Of a DNA stretch of 64,000 nucleotides, positions 21,347 to 32,787 are shown in pieces. The first letter of the stretch is position 1. Every line of letters begins with the position of its first letter. The notes under the pieces are model-generated. The model was not told the DNA's origin. It was given only the letters and a program-made list of their open reading frames with translations, and ran no database searches. Both the position numbers and the translations under genes were made by a program. Origin of the DNA: Cyanodermella asteris (lineage: Eukaryota > Ascomycota > Lecanoromycetes > Ostropales > Stictidaceae); assembly GCA_900618795.1 (NCBI GenBank), contig UYJD01000014.1, positions 150,224 through 214,223 of the forward strand, read 5' to 3'.

Positions 21347-24300
21347 ATGGCTTCCTCGACAGTATACCTCCTGCCTCTGACCGACCTCGGCGCCCCAGAC
21401 GTCCCCGACCAGTACATATACTTACCTCCACCTTATCCAGCCTATACATTGCGCTTCGAGATAGACGGTATGAGCTCGATTACTCGCCAGGGAAGTCTTT
21501 GGGTCAACGTGCCCAAAAACGGTTCCAAGTTCGATCGTCATGTATATCAAGAATTCAAGTAAGCTCTTAGCTTCACGATTGTTTCATGTCCATTCTGACC
21601 ACCGATAGACTCGAGCCAGACTTCCACAAGCCCATCCATGTTGACGTGCCCATACCTCATGCTGGTGCCTTCTCATACTACATCACCTACAGCCCCCTTC
21701 CGGATCTCAGTGTTGAGGAAGCGCCCTCAAACAGTATTGAACCCACCCAATCGGAAACATATCATTTCGATGTCGCTCCTCGACTGACTTGCAACGGCGA
21801 CTACATACCATTACAAGCTCTTAGCATCTTCTCCCTGCTGTCAAAATTCATGGGCAAGTATCCGGATGACTGGAGGCCGCATTTCAGAGGCATCTCAGCT
21901 CGTGGATACAACATGGTCCACTTCACGCCATTGATGCAGCCTGGAGCTTCGAACTCTCCTTACAGCATATATGACCAACTCGCTTTCGACCCGAAGACAT
22001 TTCCCAGGGGCGAGAAAGACGTTGCTGAGCTAGTCACGATGATGGAGAAGGAATACAACCTGATGGGCTTGACGGACGTTGTCTGGAACCATACGGCCTA
22101 CAACAGCAAGTGGCTTGAGGAACATCCAGAAGCTGGATATAACATCGAGACTGCTCCTCATATTGAAGCAGCATTTGTTCTCGATGATGAGCTTAGGAAA
22201 TTCGGCGAGAATCTGAAAGAGCTGGGCTATCCGACCGATCTCAAGGATACCAACGATCTGACCAAGCTTATGGAAGGGTTGAAGAAGCACGTGGTGCCCA
22301 AGTGCAAGCTTTGGGAATTCTATGCAGTCGATGTCCAGGCCGGTGCCAAGGCAGCAGTACAAGCCTGGGTGGACGACAGTGCAGCACAGGCAGATGATCT
22401 GGAAAATGCAAAGAACTGGTCTCTGAAACAAAAGGCCGACTTCTTGTATGACCATAACTTCCAGGGGCACGATCGGATGGGTCCAAGATACGCACGCAAA
22501 CCTGATCCTGCTTTCAGCGCTGCCCTATTGACAGCACTCCTCGGCCCGTACGGGTCGACCTCGGTCGAGGAGGCGCATCAGACGATGGTCAAGGTTTTGG
22601 ACGAACTGAATCTTTCGAACTATCGTGAGTACGATGCGGATCAGGCGGCGATGATTGATCAGATCTCCAACAGAATCAAGTACGTTCGTCTTGACGACCA
22701 TGGACCAAAGGCTGGACCTATCACCAAGGACAACCCAATGATCGAGCCGTACTTTACCCGACTACCACAAAATAAAGTGACCTGTAAGCACGACCCGAAG
22801 TCCCTTGCTCTGGTCAACAATGGTTGGGTATGGGCTGCCGACGCCATGCGTGACAATGCTGGTCCTGACTCGAAGGCCTATCTTCGACGCGAAGTCATAG
22901 TGTGGGGCGACTGTGTCAAGCTACGCTACGGCAAAACTCGTGATGACAGTCCGTATCTTTGGGATCGCATGGCCAAATACACCCGATTGATGGCCAAGTA
23001 TTTCAGTGCTTTCCGTATCGATAACTGTCACTCCACCCCAATTGTTGTTGCTGAGTACATGCTTGATCAAGCTCGACAAGTACGACCGGACTTGGCTGTT
23101 TGCGCCGAGCTATTCTCCGGGTCTGAAGAGATGGACTGGGTTTTCGTGAAGCGTCTTGGTCTGAGTGCCCTCATTCGCGAGGCCATGCAAGCGTGGAGCA
23201 CTCAGGAACTCAGTCGACTCGTTCACAGACATGCCGGGCCACCGATCGGCAGCTTTGAAACGGACGATATCTCGCGCAGAAAAGGAGGTGAAGTTTTGCA
23301 TCGGGTCAAACGCAGCCCGTTGCACGCCTTGTTCATGGACTGTACCCATGATAATGAAGTTCCAGCTCAGAAGCGAGATGCAAGAGACACTCTCCCAAAT
23401 GCAGCACTTGTCAACATGTGCGCATCTGCCACAGGCAGCGTCATGGGATACGATGAGATCTACCCACAGCTGATCGAGCTGGTTCACGAAACGCGTCTGT
23501 ACACATCGAAGTCGTCCGAGGGCAAAGTCAAGGTTGGTTCTGGTGAAGGCGGAATCGGCGGCATCAAAAGGCTTCTGAATCAAGTCCATGTTGAGATGGG
23601 CAAAGACGGCTATGATGAAACCTATATTGATCACCAAGGTGAAATGATCACTGTTCATCGGGTCCACCCGAAAACACGAACGGGTTACTTTCTGATAGCA
23701 CACACTGCGTTCCCAGGATACGGCAGTGGCAATGGCAACTTGCGTCCTGTTCATCTTGCAGGCACTAAAGCCAAGCTGATTGGTGCCTGGAAGCTGGACG
23801 TCGACTCAAGTGCAGAGACCACAAAGAAGATTGTGAATGATCCGACACATCTTCGCGGCCTGCCAAGCAAAGTTTCTGCACTTGAGGGCATCACTGTGAA
23901 AGATGACGGGAAAGAGACGATATTGACGGTCCCCGATCATTTCCCACCCGGCAGTATTGCTCTGTTCGAAACCTCAATCCCGAGCAGCGAACATAGTGAC
24001 GGCTTGGACAAATTTGTCACCACTGGTGCTGATAAGGCGTTTTCAGGCCTCAGCCTGATCGACATGAACTTTCTGCTTTACCGAGCTGATGCCGAGGAAA
24101 AGGATTTCTCTGGCGGTGCAGACGGTGCCTACAACGTCCCCGGTCACGGCACTCTCGTGTATTGTGGTCTGCAGGGCTGGTGGAGTGTACTGAAAGACAT
24201 CGTCCGTGAGAACAACCTTGGCCACCCATTGTGCAACCATTTACGTGAGGGCCAGTGGGCAATGGATTACATTGTTGGTCGGCTCCGTCGTATCAGCAAG

Positions 24301-25953
24301 CAGGAAGGCTTTTCTGGTCTTAAGGCCCCTGCTGATTGGCTCGAAGAAAAGTTTGATGCCATTCGAAAGATCCCAAACTTCTTACAGCCAAGATACTTTG
24401 CGCTGACCGTGCAAACGGCATACACCGCAGCTTGGAACCGAGGCATCTCGCTCATGAGTGATGATGTACACCACGGTCAAAAGTTCCTGCAGCAGCTTAG
24501 CATGGTCAGCTGTCAGATGACCGGCTACACTAAGTCTGCGAGCTGTTGGCCGGAAAAGAACGTGCCCAGTCTTGCTGCTGGTCTGCCTCACTTTGCCACA
24601 AGCTGGGCTCGTTGCTGGGGTCGTGATGTATTCATCTCCATGAGAGGGCTGTACTTGGGCACGGGCCGATTCGACGATGCCAAGGAGCACATATTGGCTT
24701 TCGGTAGCGTTCTGAAACATGGTCAGATTCCAAACTTGCTGGGGTCTGGACGTGACCCACGATACAACTCTCGTGACAGCATTTGGTTGTACCTTCAAAA
24801 TATCCAAGACTATACAAAGACAGCTCCAGAAGGGGTCAAGCTTCTGAAAGCAACGACACCTCGTCGTTTCCTTCCCTACGATGACACCTATTTCCCTGTC
24901 ACTGACAAGCGTGCTTACTCTACCTCATCTACGATTGAAGATATTGTGCAGGAAGCATTGCAACGACATGCGTCAGGAATGGACTATCGTGAAGCGAATG
25001 CTGGAGATCAGATTGACAGCCAAATGAGCTCGGAGGGCTTCAATATCAGTATCCACGTCGATTGGAAGAACGGTATCATTTTCGGTGGCAACCAGCACAA
25101 CTGCGGTACCTGGATGGACAAGATGGGTGAATCGACAAAGGCAGGATCCAAGGGTGTGCCTGGTACCCCAAGAGACGGTGCGGCAGTAGAAATCACTGGC
25201 CTTCTCTGCAGCACCGTCACTTGGCTCGCTGAAAGCCATGCTGCAGGCACATACAAATATGATGGCGTTGATACGCCCAACGGAAAGGTCACCTGGTCAC
25301 AGTGGGCAAAGTTACTGGTCGACAACTTCGAGTACTCCTACTATATTCCTAAAGATCCCGCTCAAGACTCTAAATTTGACGTCGACAGCAAGATCGTCAA
25401 CCGCCGTGGCATCTACAAGGACTTGTATCGATCCGGCAAGCCGTACGAGGACTATCAGTTGCGAGCTAACGTTCCCATCGCCATGACCGTGGCGCCTCAA
25501 CTCTTCACTCCCGACCGAGCCATGAGTCATCTTCTCATCGCAGACAAGGCGCTTCGGGGCCCGACTGGAACTGCTACTCTAGACCCCAGCGATCTGAATT
25601 ACCGACCGTACTATATCAACAGCGAAGACAGCGAGGACTTTGCCACGTCCAAGGGTCGCAACTACCATCAAGGTCCAGAGTGGTTATGGCCAACCGGTTT
25701 CTTCCTTCGAGCCTTGCTCAAGTTTGACCTCACCCGCCGCAAGACGAAGGAGGAACGTGTGGAAGCATTCCAACAGATCACGCGCCGACTGAAGGGGTGC
25801 AAGGACCAGATTGAGAGCAGCCCTTGGGCGGGGCTTACTGAGCTCACGCAGAAGACCGGTGAATTTTGTGGCGACTCGTGCCCGACGCAGGCGTGGAGTG
25901 CTAGCTGCCTCATCGACCTATTCACAGATGCACGTCAATTGGGAATCAATTAA
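21347..25953 (+). CDS. GDB1: Glycogen debranching enzyme
   Basis: Exons 21347-21558 and 21609-25953 join to 1,518 aa through a 50-bp intron (GTAAGC donor, ATAG acceptor), close to the ~1,530 aa usual for eukaryotic Gdb1. The bifunctional enzyme moves maltotriosyl units (4-alpha-glucanotransferase, N-terminal GH13-like half) and then removes the remaining alpha-1,6 glucose (amylo-alpha-1,6-glucosidase, C-terminal half). Signatures include RGYNMVHFTPLMQPGASNS, VVWNHTAYNS, FRIDNCHSTPI, then VCAELFSGSEEMD in the transferase half. The glucosidase half has LPHFATSWARCWGRDVF and NLLGSGRDPRYNSRDS. The protein is cytosolic or glycogen-associated. The start at 21347 is chosen over an in-frame Met seven codons upstream because MASSTVYLLPLTDLGAP matches family N-termini. 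Confidence 0.97.
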
Positions 25954-26331
25954 TTGGCGGCGACACGTCTGAAATGAAACATGATACTGGAGCGTAATGG
26001 GATGAGACACGGCAGAAAGTCATCGGAGGGAGTGTTGCAAGGTTCCCACAATCCAGTGACTAGTGGGTATGACTGAATCCTGGTAAGCGTCGGGACACCT
26101 AGACCTAGATTAGATCTTACAATACGATGTGGTGGACAAAAGCAAAGCTTATGATTCCAATATCTTCTGCCGACACGTGAAACGACCGTAGAGATATTCG
26201 AAAAGCCTGCGCGAATCACGAGATACGGTAGCATGCAGACTGTCGTGTAATTTCCACGGTTCTGGCTACCTTTGTTGCCGGAGGCAGGGCAAGCAGGTGA
26301 AATATGACATTGATGAGTCAAGAACGGCCTA
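25954..26331. other. Convergent intergenic region
   Basis: A 378-bp gap between the 3' ends of the debranching enzyme and amidohydrolase genes. Nothing notable seen. Confidence 0.5.
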
Positions 26332-27795
26332 TCATGAACGTCCTACCGAGTTGTGTGTGAGAAGCTGCTCAGCCACCGCGCCGTCCTCGTCGACTTCGCC
26401 TGCGTTTCTCCTCGCCTCCATAAAGACTTGCTGAATCCTGGCTGCTCGTTGCCGAATTTCCTGCCGCAGATACGGCCAATCAATTCCGACCAGCTGGCCT
26501 CCGCGTTTCAGGATCCTACCATTAACAATGACCGTATCAATATTCCCCGGATGCGCATGAAACATGAGACTCCCCACCGGATCCGTAAACGGAGTCATAT
26601 TCAGCGAGTCGCACCTTGTCACAACCAGATCCGCTCTCTTCCCCAGACAAATGGTACCAATGAGGTGATCCAAGTGCATAGCTCTCGCGCCCCCGATCGT
26701 AGCCATTTCAAACACTTCGAGGCTCTTCCTCGCAACCTTACTCGGTCTCTGCTCAGGCATCTTCGCCGCCGCCGCGACGTCGGCTCGACACCGCTCCGAT
26801 TGCAGCAGCAGACGCATCGATACGAATACGTCGTTGCTGTTACTGCACGTCACATCCGTCCCGAGGCCAACATGTATGCCTTTGTCCCTCGCTCGAAACG
26901 CAATCGGATGGCCCATGCCCATTTGCATTTCCGTCTCCGGCGTGCTGGAGATATTGACGTTGGACCGCTTCATCATCCCGAGCTCGGCGTTGGTCGAGTC
27001 CGCACAATGACTGAGGACGAGGTCTCGGCCTAGGAGACCGACCTTGCCCATCGAGTCGATTGTTCGCCCGGACTGCCCTGCGCCGTGCGCGACGTGGCCG
27101 GTGATGATGCGCGCGCCGAGGCGGCGGAAGAAATTGATTTCGTCCGCTATTTGGGATATCGTCTGTAGTCCCAGTTCTGCCGGTGCGCCGCCGAACGTCA
27201 GCAGATCCACTGCCGGATCGTTACTCGCTGAGAAGTATTCTCTCCGTATCCTCTCTGCGTCCCTCTTCCTCGCAGCCAGGTCGAACCCCTCCGCTCCGGG
27301 CACCACCGTCCCACCGACGCCCACGGGGTTCTCATAAAACCCATAACAGAACGTGCCCCGTATCCCCGCGTCCTTGAGTCCCCTGACCGCCGCATCCGCA
27401 TGCTGCGGGCTATTCAAAACATGACAGTGATCCAGCACCGTCGTGACACCGTTGTCGATCAAATCCAGCGCCGCCACGTAGTTGCTGATGTACACGTCCT
27501 CGGCGGTGGAGGCGCCGCTGTAGATGCGTCGCATTCGCTGGAAATAGTCGAGTAGGTGCCAGTCGGTGCCGACTCCGCGCAGAATCTGTTGCCAGCAGTG
27601 TTGGTGCGTGTTTACGAAGCCGGGAGTGACGAGGCAGTCGGTGCCGTCGATTACGGTGTCGTGACTGGAGGCGGGGAGGTTGCGGGCTACGGCGGCGATT
27701 TTGTCGTTTGAGATTAGGATGTCGTGGTTATACTTTGTGCCGAGTAGAGAGTCGAGAGTGAAAATCGTGGCGTTCTTGATGAGAATTGAAGACAT
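26332..27795 (-). CDS. Amidohydrolase family deaminase/hydrolase
   Basis: A 487-aa single-exon protein of the metal-dependent amidohydrolase superfamily (cytosine deaminase/TRZ-ATZ-like branch). N-terminal beta strands (ILIKNATIFTLD) precede the metal motif in PGFVNTHQHCWQ, with H64 and H66. Later ligands are in ARIITGHVAHGAG, LSHCADST and VGLGTDVTCSNSND, the last containing the conserved Asp. Family members deaminate or hydrolyse guanine, cytosine, methylthioadenosine or triazines; the sequence does not decide which. No signal peptide, so cytosolic. The C-terminal strand DTVIVNGRILKRGGQLVG closes the composite domain as usual, so the gene is complete. Confidence 0.92.
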   Translation of the reverse strand: MSSILIKNATIFTLDSLLGTKYNHDILISNDKIAAVARNLPASSHDTVIDGTDCLVTPGFVNTHQHCWQQILRGVGTDWHLLDYFQRMRRIYSGASTAEDVYISNYVAALDLIDNGVTTVLDHCHVLNSPQHADAAVRGLKDAGIRGTFCYGFYENPVGVGGTVVPGAEGFDLAARKRDAERIRREYFSASNDPAVDLLTFGGAPAELGLQTISQIADEINFFRRLGARIITGHVAHGAGQSGRTIDSMGKVGLLGRDLVLSHCADSTNAELGMMKRSNVNISSTPETEMQMGMGHPIAFRARDKGIHVGLGTDVTCSNSNDVFVSMRLLLQSERCRADVAAAAKMPEQRPSKVARKSLEVFEMATIGGARAMHLDHLIGTICLGKRADLVVTRCDSLNMTPFTDPVGSLMFHAHPGNIDTVIVNGRILKRGGQLVGIDWPYLRQEIRQRAARIQQVFMEARRNAGEVDEDGAVAEQLLTHNSVGRS

Positions 27796-29182
27796 CGTGG
27801 AGGGAATCTAGCATTGGGGTTCCTGTGGGTTGTTTTCGAAAAAAAGGCGTTGGAAAAGGGGTCGGTACAAAAGTTGGCAAGCTGCATCAGCTCGGGGCCT
27901 TCATTGATACAATCCGTGACCTCTGGAAGTCTGGTGGTTGTGGATATAAAGTCCGAAGTCTCTGTTCCTGCAATTCTCTTGCAATAGGCATATGCTCACT
28001 ATACGACAGCTCCAACGCGAGGCCTTTCAGCTGACAAGCATGAACAAATGGCAAGCGGTATATCCTTGCTTATGCATGCCATGAAGACAGTTCCTTCTCG
28101 GCATACCAGTCTACTGTACCGCGTTCGTGATCCGAACATCGAAATATGTAGAGACGAAATATAAAGCTGAGTGAGACGCTTGGTCCCCGTCTTGATTTCC
28201 ATTTACGGCTTAGCGCCATGCTGCCAGACCTGAATTTCCCCCAATCCACACATCAAACTCCGATATCACCATCGTGCCATCAAGTATTTCGGCAGATCGT
28301 CCCGACCTGTAGCTTGAAACGCTTGGTAGTCTGAAGAATGATCTATCATACTCGCTGTAGCCTGCTCGTTCATTCTCGGGTTGCGCAGCTGAGACGTATC
28401 TTTTTTCTGAATCATAACTAAGGCAAAGGAGAACGACGATCTCACATGTACTCTCAATTGTGGGCACTTGAGGAATAGTCTAGATGCACACCCCTCGAAA
28501 CCTCATGTGCAATCTAGTTGGGGTGGAAGCCGAGTCACGAATGTTCGTGTAAAGGGGGAGTCACCTACGCTCCTGTTCCCAGATGAAGATGCTTGCTGAG
28601 TAGTTCGCGGCTGATACCAGTCTAGTGTGGAAGAAAGGACGACGAGGTCTTTCGACAAGCATTGGGCCGAGATCTTGGAATGTCTATGATCAATCATATA
28701 GTTTTCGACTCTACCTTTACATGTTTCTGCACAGAGTCACACCAGCAAAGAAATGAGGCAATTTGTTCTCATCAAGAGCCACTCGGTTTCCAAGTAACCT
28801 GTTTCGGTTTCTGGTCATGATGGCAGACTCATGATACCTTCAGCACGACTGTGTGCGAGATGCAAGAAACTGGCTCCTGAATGAGTCTCTCTAATCTGAG
28901 AAGGTTGGCAGTATGGGATACCGCGCCTGGGCCTCCTTTGAGGGAGCCTTGTATAAAGTGGCCGCTGATATCCCTGCTCTTTTTGCTTCTTCGCAATTTT
29001 CTACACACAAAAAACTGTCCCCTGAATACTAGCCATCCCCAGCTTGCAGCCCAGTCCTTACAGATATCAATACAAAGAAACTGTGGAACAAGCGGCCAGT
29101 CCAACTCCCCGTCTCGCAGCTAAACAGTTTGCAACTTTTTACCTTTTAATCAATACGAATCGACCGCTACTGCCGGTCCATC
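27796..29182. other. Intergenic, includes promoter of secreted repeat protein
   Basis: A 1,387-bp divergent spacer. No supported gene. A TATAAAG box lies at 28952-28958 upstream of the secreted protein at 29183. The remaining open frames are short and featureless. Confidence 0.5.
28952..28958 (+). promoter_or_regulatory. TATA box (TATAAAG)
   Basis: TATAAAG lies 231 bp before the start codon of the secreted protein, implying a 5' UTR of about 200 bp. Position and strand fit, but transcription start is not shown. Confidence 0.45.
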
Positions 29183-29809
29183 ATGCACAACACGATGCGT
29201 CTGTTGACTCTTCTGTCCCCAGCCTTGTCCATGTTTGCGTTCACTTACTCCAGCCCCATCGAACGCAACTACGAGCGTGATCTGTTCCTTCGCTCTTCAG
29301 AAGACAGCAACGTGAATGAAGGCAGATCGAGCGCCGCGCCTTCTGGTCGCCCCTCCGGCAGCAATCTTTGGCTGCCCCGTTCCGAAGAAGACGCGGACAA
29401 TATGTGGCTGATCCGTTCCCTTGATGAAAATGCAGTCGACGACGACAGCGCATCAAGCCCCGGACAGGCAAAGCGAGACCCCTTCATCCTGCAACTCATC
29501 AAACGCGATGTGAGCGACTTCTCCCTCTGCATCTATTTCGACGCTGGCTGCAGCGGAGACAAGACTTGCCTTCCCATGCAATATGCGGTCGACGAATACA
29601 TGCGCAGGCCAGATGGATCGTCCGCTGAAATTAAGTCCATCTCGCTTGGATCACGAGGCTTGCACGACAATGAGCACCTGGAAGTCAGCAACAGTGGAAA
29701 GTCAATCCAAACAATGACTGCCGACGACTATCCTGCTGGAGGCAATGGCAAGGACACCTGTTGGACCCTGGACAGCCCGGCTCTGAAATTTCGTCTCGTC
29801 CAACACTGA
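29183..29809 (+). CDS. Secreted protein with degenerate repeats and Kex2-like sites
   Basis: A 208-aa single-exon protein; the start could also be Met5 at 29195. Residues 1 to about 24 form a signal peptide (MRLLTLLSPALSMFAFTYSS). The pro-like region then holds three imperfect copies of an aromatic-Leu/Ile-x-R-S-acidic unit: DLFLRSSEDS, NLWLPRSEED and NMWLIRSLDE. Dibasic KR pairs occur at AKRDPF and IKRDVS, suitable for Kex2 processing. The C-terminal ~105 residues contain four cysteines (SLCIYFDAGC, KTC, DTCW) and look like a small beta-rich disulphide domain. No family is recognised. A secreted effector, adhesin fragment or propeptide-type protein are all possible. Confidence 0.78.
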   Translation: MHNTMRLLTLLSPALSMFAFTYSSPIERNYERDLFLRSSEDSNVNEGRSSAAPSGRPSGSNLWLPRSEEDADNMWLIRSLDENAVDDDSASSPGQAKRDPFILQLIKRDVSDFSLCIYFDAGCSGDKTCLPMQYAVDEYMRRPDGSSAEIKSISLGSRGLHDNEHLEVSNSGKSIQTMTADDYPAGGNGKDTCWTLDSPALKFRLVQH

Positions 29810-30021
29810 TTATATTTCGCTAGGCGCTAGCTCCAAATTTTCGGCTAGTCCGAGATCTTGCATCGCCAGCACATGACGATGGGACAAATTGAAGAGAAAA
29901 TTCCGGTTCTACCAGACACTTTCGTTCGAAGTATATAGTGTGTGATGCAATAATATACACGTGAGAACATTCCCAGCGGTGGCTTAGGATTGCAGTCCCA
30001 AAATCGCAGGCAACCGGACCT

Positions 30022-31077
30022 CTAGCCGATTCGTTCCGCCTCTTCTAATAGCTTCCCAACCTCAAATTGCGAATCACCACTGCTGAACTGCTTCAGCAGC
30101 TCCCCTCTTCTAACCGCCCGTTCCTCGCTCTCCTTCTCGAATGCCCCGTAAAACTTTTGCAAGCACATAACCAGCCACTTCGCCTCCGCAACACTGACGC
30201 CTCGATCCGGCATGACCGAGCCCTCCACAAGCACCATCTCCTTCTCCATAGCCAAGTCCGTGTGATGCGTTATAGTCGTATGCGGCGCCGCATATTCCCC
30301 CTTCACCTTGTACTCCGCCAAATGCGTAAACAGCACAGTCGCCGTCGTCGGCGACGGGAAAGTCCACTGCAAGAAATGTATATCCGCTCCTCCGCTCCCA
30401 TCCCCAATCTCGCCCGTCTGCGACTGCTCGCCGTCCTTCGCCGCCGTCCGCGGAATCGGCAGGATGAACTGTGGGTGTTTCCGCGCCGTCAGCGCGATCC
30501 GCGCGAACAACGGCGCCGGCACGGACGCGCACAGCGATCTCGGATTCGATGCGTGCCGTAGCCTCCAGATGGCTTCAATCTCCTTTGGAGGCAGCTGCGC
30601 TACCTTCTCGACGTCGATGAACGAGTCCAGCGTCTTCACCTTCTCTTTCTGCTTGAACAGGTTCCGCGCCGCCTCGGCGTTGGCGGCCGACCGAGTACAG
30701 CCCTCTGCGTGTCCATCTGGCATTATCTTCGGCGGGGGCGGGGGCGGCGCCGGCCATGGCGAGTTGTGCGCCGGTTCAGGCTCCGATGCGTGTGAGTGTG
30801 GGTGTAAATGTGAATGTGAATGCGCTTGTTGCGCCTTCTTGACCGATTCTTCCCGGCTCTTATCTAGGAGTTCGTCGACGTCTTTGACGCCGACCTCGGC
30901 GGCTTTGCGTTCTAGTTTGTCCTTGTACTTGTCGACGAATTTGTTTTGGTGTCGGGCGGGGAGGGCGAAGTTGCGGACATCGTGGACTTGGGCGTTGCGC
31001 CGCTGGACGACGGGTCGGAGACTCAGGTTGCGGGCGGCGTTGATGTGCCGGAGGATGGGCGTTCGTAAGGATGTCAT
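30022..31077 (-). CDS. ATP11: ATP synthase F1 assembly factor Atp11
   Basis: A 351-aa single-exon mitochondrial matrix chaperone that binds F1 beta subunits before assembly of the F1 hexamer. The N-terminus (MTSLRTPILRHINAARNLSL, Arg-rich, no acid) is a mitochondrial presequence. A Lys-rich coiled stretch (KYKDKLERKAAEVGVKDVDE) follows, then the ATP11 domain: TLDSFIDVEKVAQLPPKEI, IWRLRHA, HPQFILPIPR, FLQWTFPSPTTATVLFTHL and the terminal LVMCLQKFYG. An unusual His/Ser then Pro-rich insertion (about residues 86-118, AHSHSHLHPHSHAS and PPPPPPK) separates the coil from the domain. The frame is intact and unspliced. Confidence 0.94.
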   Translation of the reverse strand: MTSLRTPILRHINAARNLSLRPVVQRRNAQVHDVRNFALPARHQNKFVDKYKDKLERKAAEVGVKDVDELLDKSREESVKKAQQAHSHSHLHPHSHASEPEPAHNSPWPAPPPPPPKIMPDGHAEGCTRSAANAEAARNLFKQKEKVKTLDSFIDVEKVAQLPPKEIEAIWRLRHASNPRSLCASVPAPLFARIALTARKHPQFILPIPRTAAKDGEQSQTGEIGDGSGGADIHFLQWTFPSPTTATVLFTHLAEYKVKGEYAAPHTTITHHTDLAMEKEMVLVEGSVMPDRGVSVAEAKWLVMCLQKFYGAFEKESEERAVRRGELLKQFSSGDSQFEVGKLLEEAERIG

Positions 31078-32451
31078 TATGGGATATTAGGGGTATGTAT
31101 GTGAGGAGGTAAGACTCCGGGAGGGAGGTGAGAGCTATATCGTTGGCTTCGGAGGCCGAACAAGCTCAGCGAAGCGGAGCGGAAGTTTCCAATCGGAGAA
31201 ATGACTCCGCCCGCTTATGAAGATCGAATTCGCTTTACAGAGCTTAACTCGTTCAGCCGGCCACCAGTAGACACAAGATTGAGGCTGGTTCATGACTTTG
31301 CGTTGATTTGAAAGTCCAGGTGCACACACAGCGCTCACAAGGCCAGGCTACATGATCTACCGGGACACAACATCAGGTCTAAGTCATCACAGTCCAATCT
31401 GAAGATAATGGGTCCTGGTCGCTTGACTGGACAGACAAGCTTCATATTGGATTCACCTATTGTTCTTCCTTGCTCGCAGTCTTCTGAGCTACGACTGAGA
31501 TTCGGTAATGTCTTTCTACAAGAAGAATTATTTTCGCAGACGACATTTTAGTTGCTGGACAAGACCAGGGTGCAGTCAAACTCGAAGGGCTATTGGCAAT
31601 TATCATTATCGAACGATGCTCAGCCTCGTGTTTGCGTGAAACCCCTCAAGAATACGCGCAAGCTCCCTTTCTGTCAAGAAATGAGACGTCCCAAAATTAT
31701 TTGATGGGATTGAACGGGCTACTTTCTGCGCCAGGCATCTGTAAGGCGGAGTGCACTTACAAATTCAGCTCCAGCGCTTTGGGCCAATAGTGGTCCACCT
31801 TAGCGGTGAATCGCAAGGAATACGGAGTGTGTACAAGATGTCAGACTCTTTCTGTGCGAATCAAGGCGATTATCTGATTTGTTGCATTGTACTGGCCTCG
31901 GACAGCCCTGTATACGCTCAGGCAGAAGGCCATGTACGTTGTTAGCATACTGCCATAAGCCGCTAGTGAAATCAATGGATCGAATTGAGTCTCGGTATCG
32001 TATCCTCGAACGCGGTGCATGCAAAATTCACACAAGAGACGAGGCTGTCGCAGTGGCTATTCGCGTTGATTGTAATTGTAGGAATCCCGAAAACCTCTGC
32101 ACGGCTCAGATGCTCAGTTGATACAGCGGCCAATGGCAGCCCGATAGGGAAGTGCACACAATCAACGTAAATAGAATTAGTTGACAGTAGCATCTTTGTA
32201 GGGTGACAGTGGTCGCTCGTTCCGCCGAGGCGGAAATGGACCACGTCATCGAACTGAACTCATGCTCTCACCTTGCTCTATCATCAGCTCAGCCACGAAC
32301 AACTCATACGCCTCACAGCCTCGAACAATGGATCTCCTCGGTCGCGACGGCCGCCTGATCTACTACGCTGCCGAATTAATAGCTTCAGCCTCGTCCTGGA
32401 ACATCACGTCGCGCTGAAAAGCCTACCAAACTCAAACCGGCATATACCAAC
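31078..32451. other. Intergenic, no supported gene
   Basis: A 1,374-bp stretch between divergent genes. A 29-codon upstream frame (32328-32417, in a good AACAATGG context) precedes the small two-TM protein and could be a uORF or a missed first exon. Other frames are short and unconvincing. Confidence 0.5.
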
Positions 32452-32769
32452 ATGGGCGCTTCGGATTGTTCCCGTATGAACACCATTCGCGAGATCACGA
32501 ATACCAAGAATCGCAATATGACCAAGTTGGAAGAAAATCTTGCTACAAACCTGGAGGGATCGTTTCTTGCGAGGTATAGGTATCACGTCCTGGGCGCCGT
32601 TTATGTACTTGTCACAGGCGTGGCGTTTGCACGGATACGACGCCAGCCATATGCGCAATCGATCAAAAACGGTCAATACGAGACCGTGTTCAAAGGGACT
32701 ACGCTTGCAGCCGTGGTGGCCGGGATCGCAGTAAGCGGCGGGTGGAACCGAAGGCGGAGCGATTTGTAG
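32452..32769 (+). CDS. Small predicted two-TM membrane protein, unknown
   Basis: A 105-aa open frame. The N-terminal ~40 residues are polar and charged (NTKNRNMTKLEENLATN). Two hydrophobic segments follow, YHVLGAVYVLVTGVAFA and TTLAAVVAGIAVSGG, separated by a basic loop (RIRRQPYAQSIKNG). This hairpin layout recalls small mitochondrial inner-membrane proteins such as the HIG1 group, but I cannot confirm that. The charged pattern and regular hydrophobicity favour a real gene. Stop codons of this gene and the convergent EXS gene are only 18 bp apart. The true 5' end may lie upstream of an intron. Confidence 0.5.
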   Translation: MGASDCSRMNTIREITNTKNRNMTKLEENLATNLEGSFLARYRYHVLGAVYVLVTGVAFARIRRQPYAQSIKNGQYETVFKGTTLAAVVAGIAVSGGWNRRRSDL

Positions 32770-32787
32770 TCGCAAGGGGTATCACAT

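Noticed and set aside
30067-30561. Long plus-strand frames inside the ATP11 gene
   Set aside because: Arg/Pro-rich antisense shadows of a GC-rich coding region; ATP11 on the minus strand has clear family motifs.
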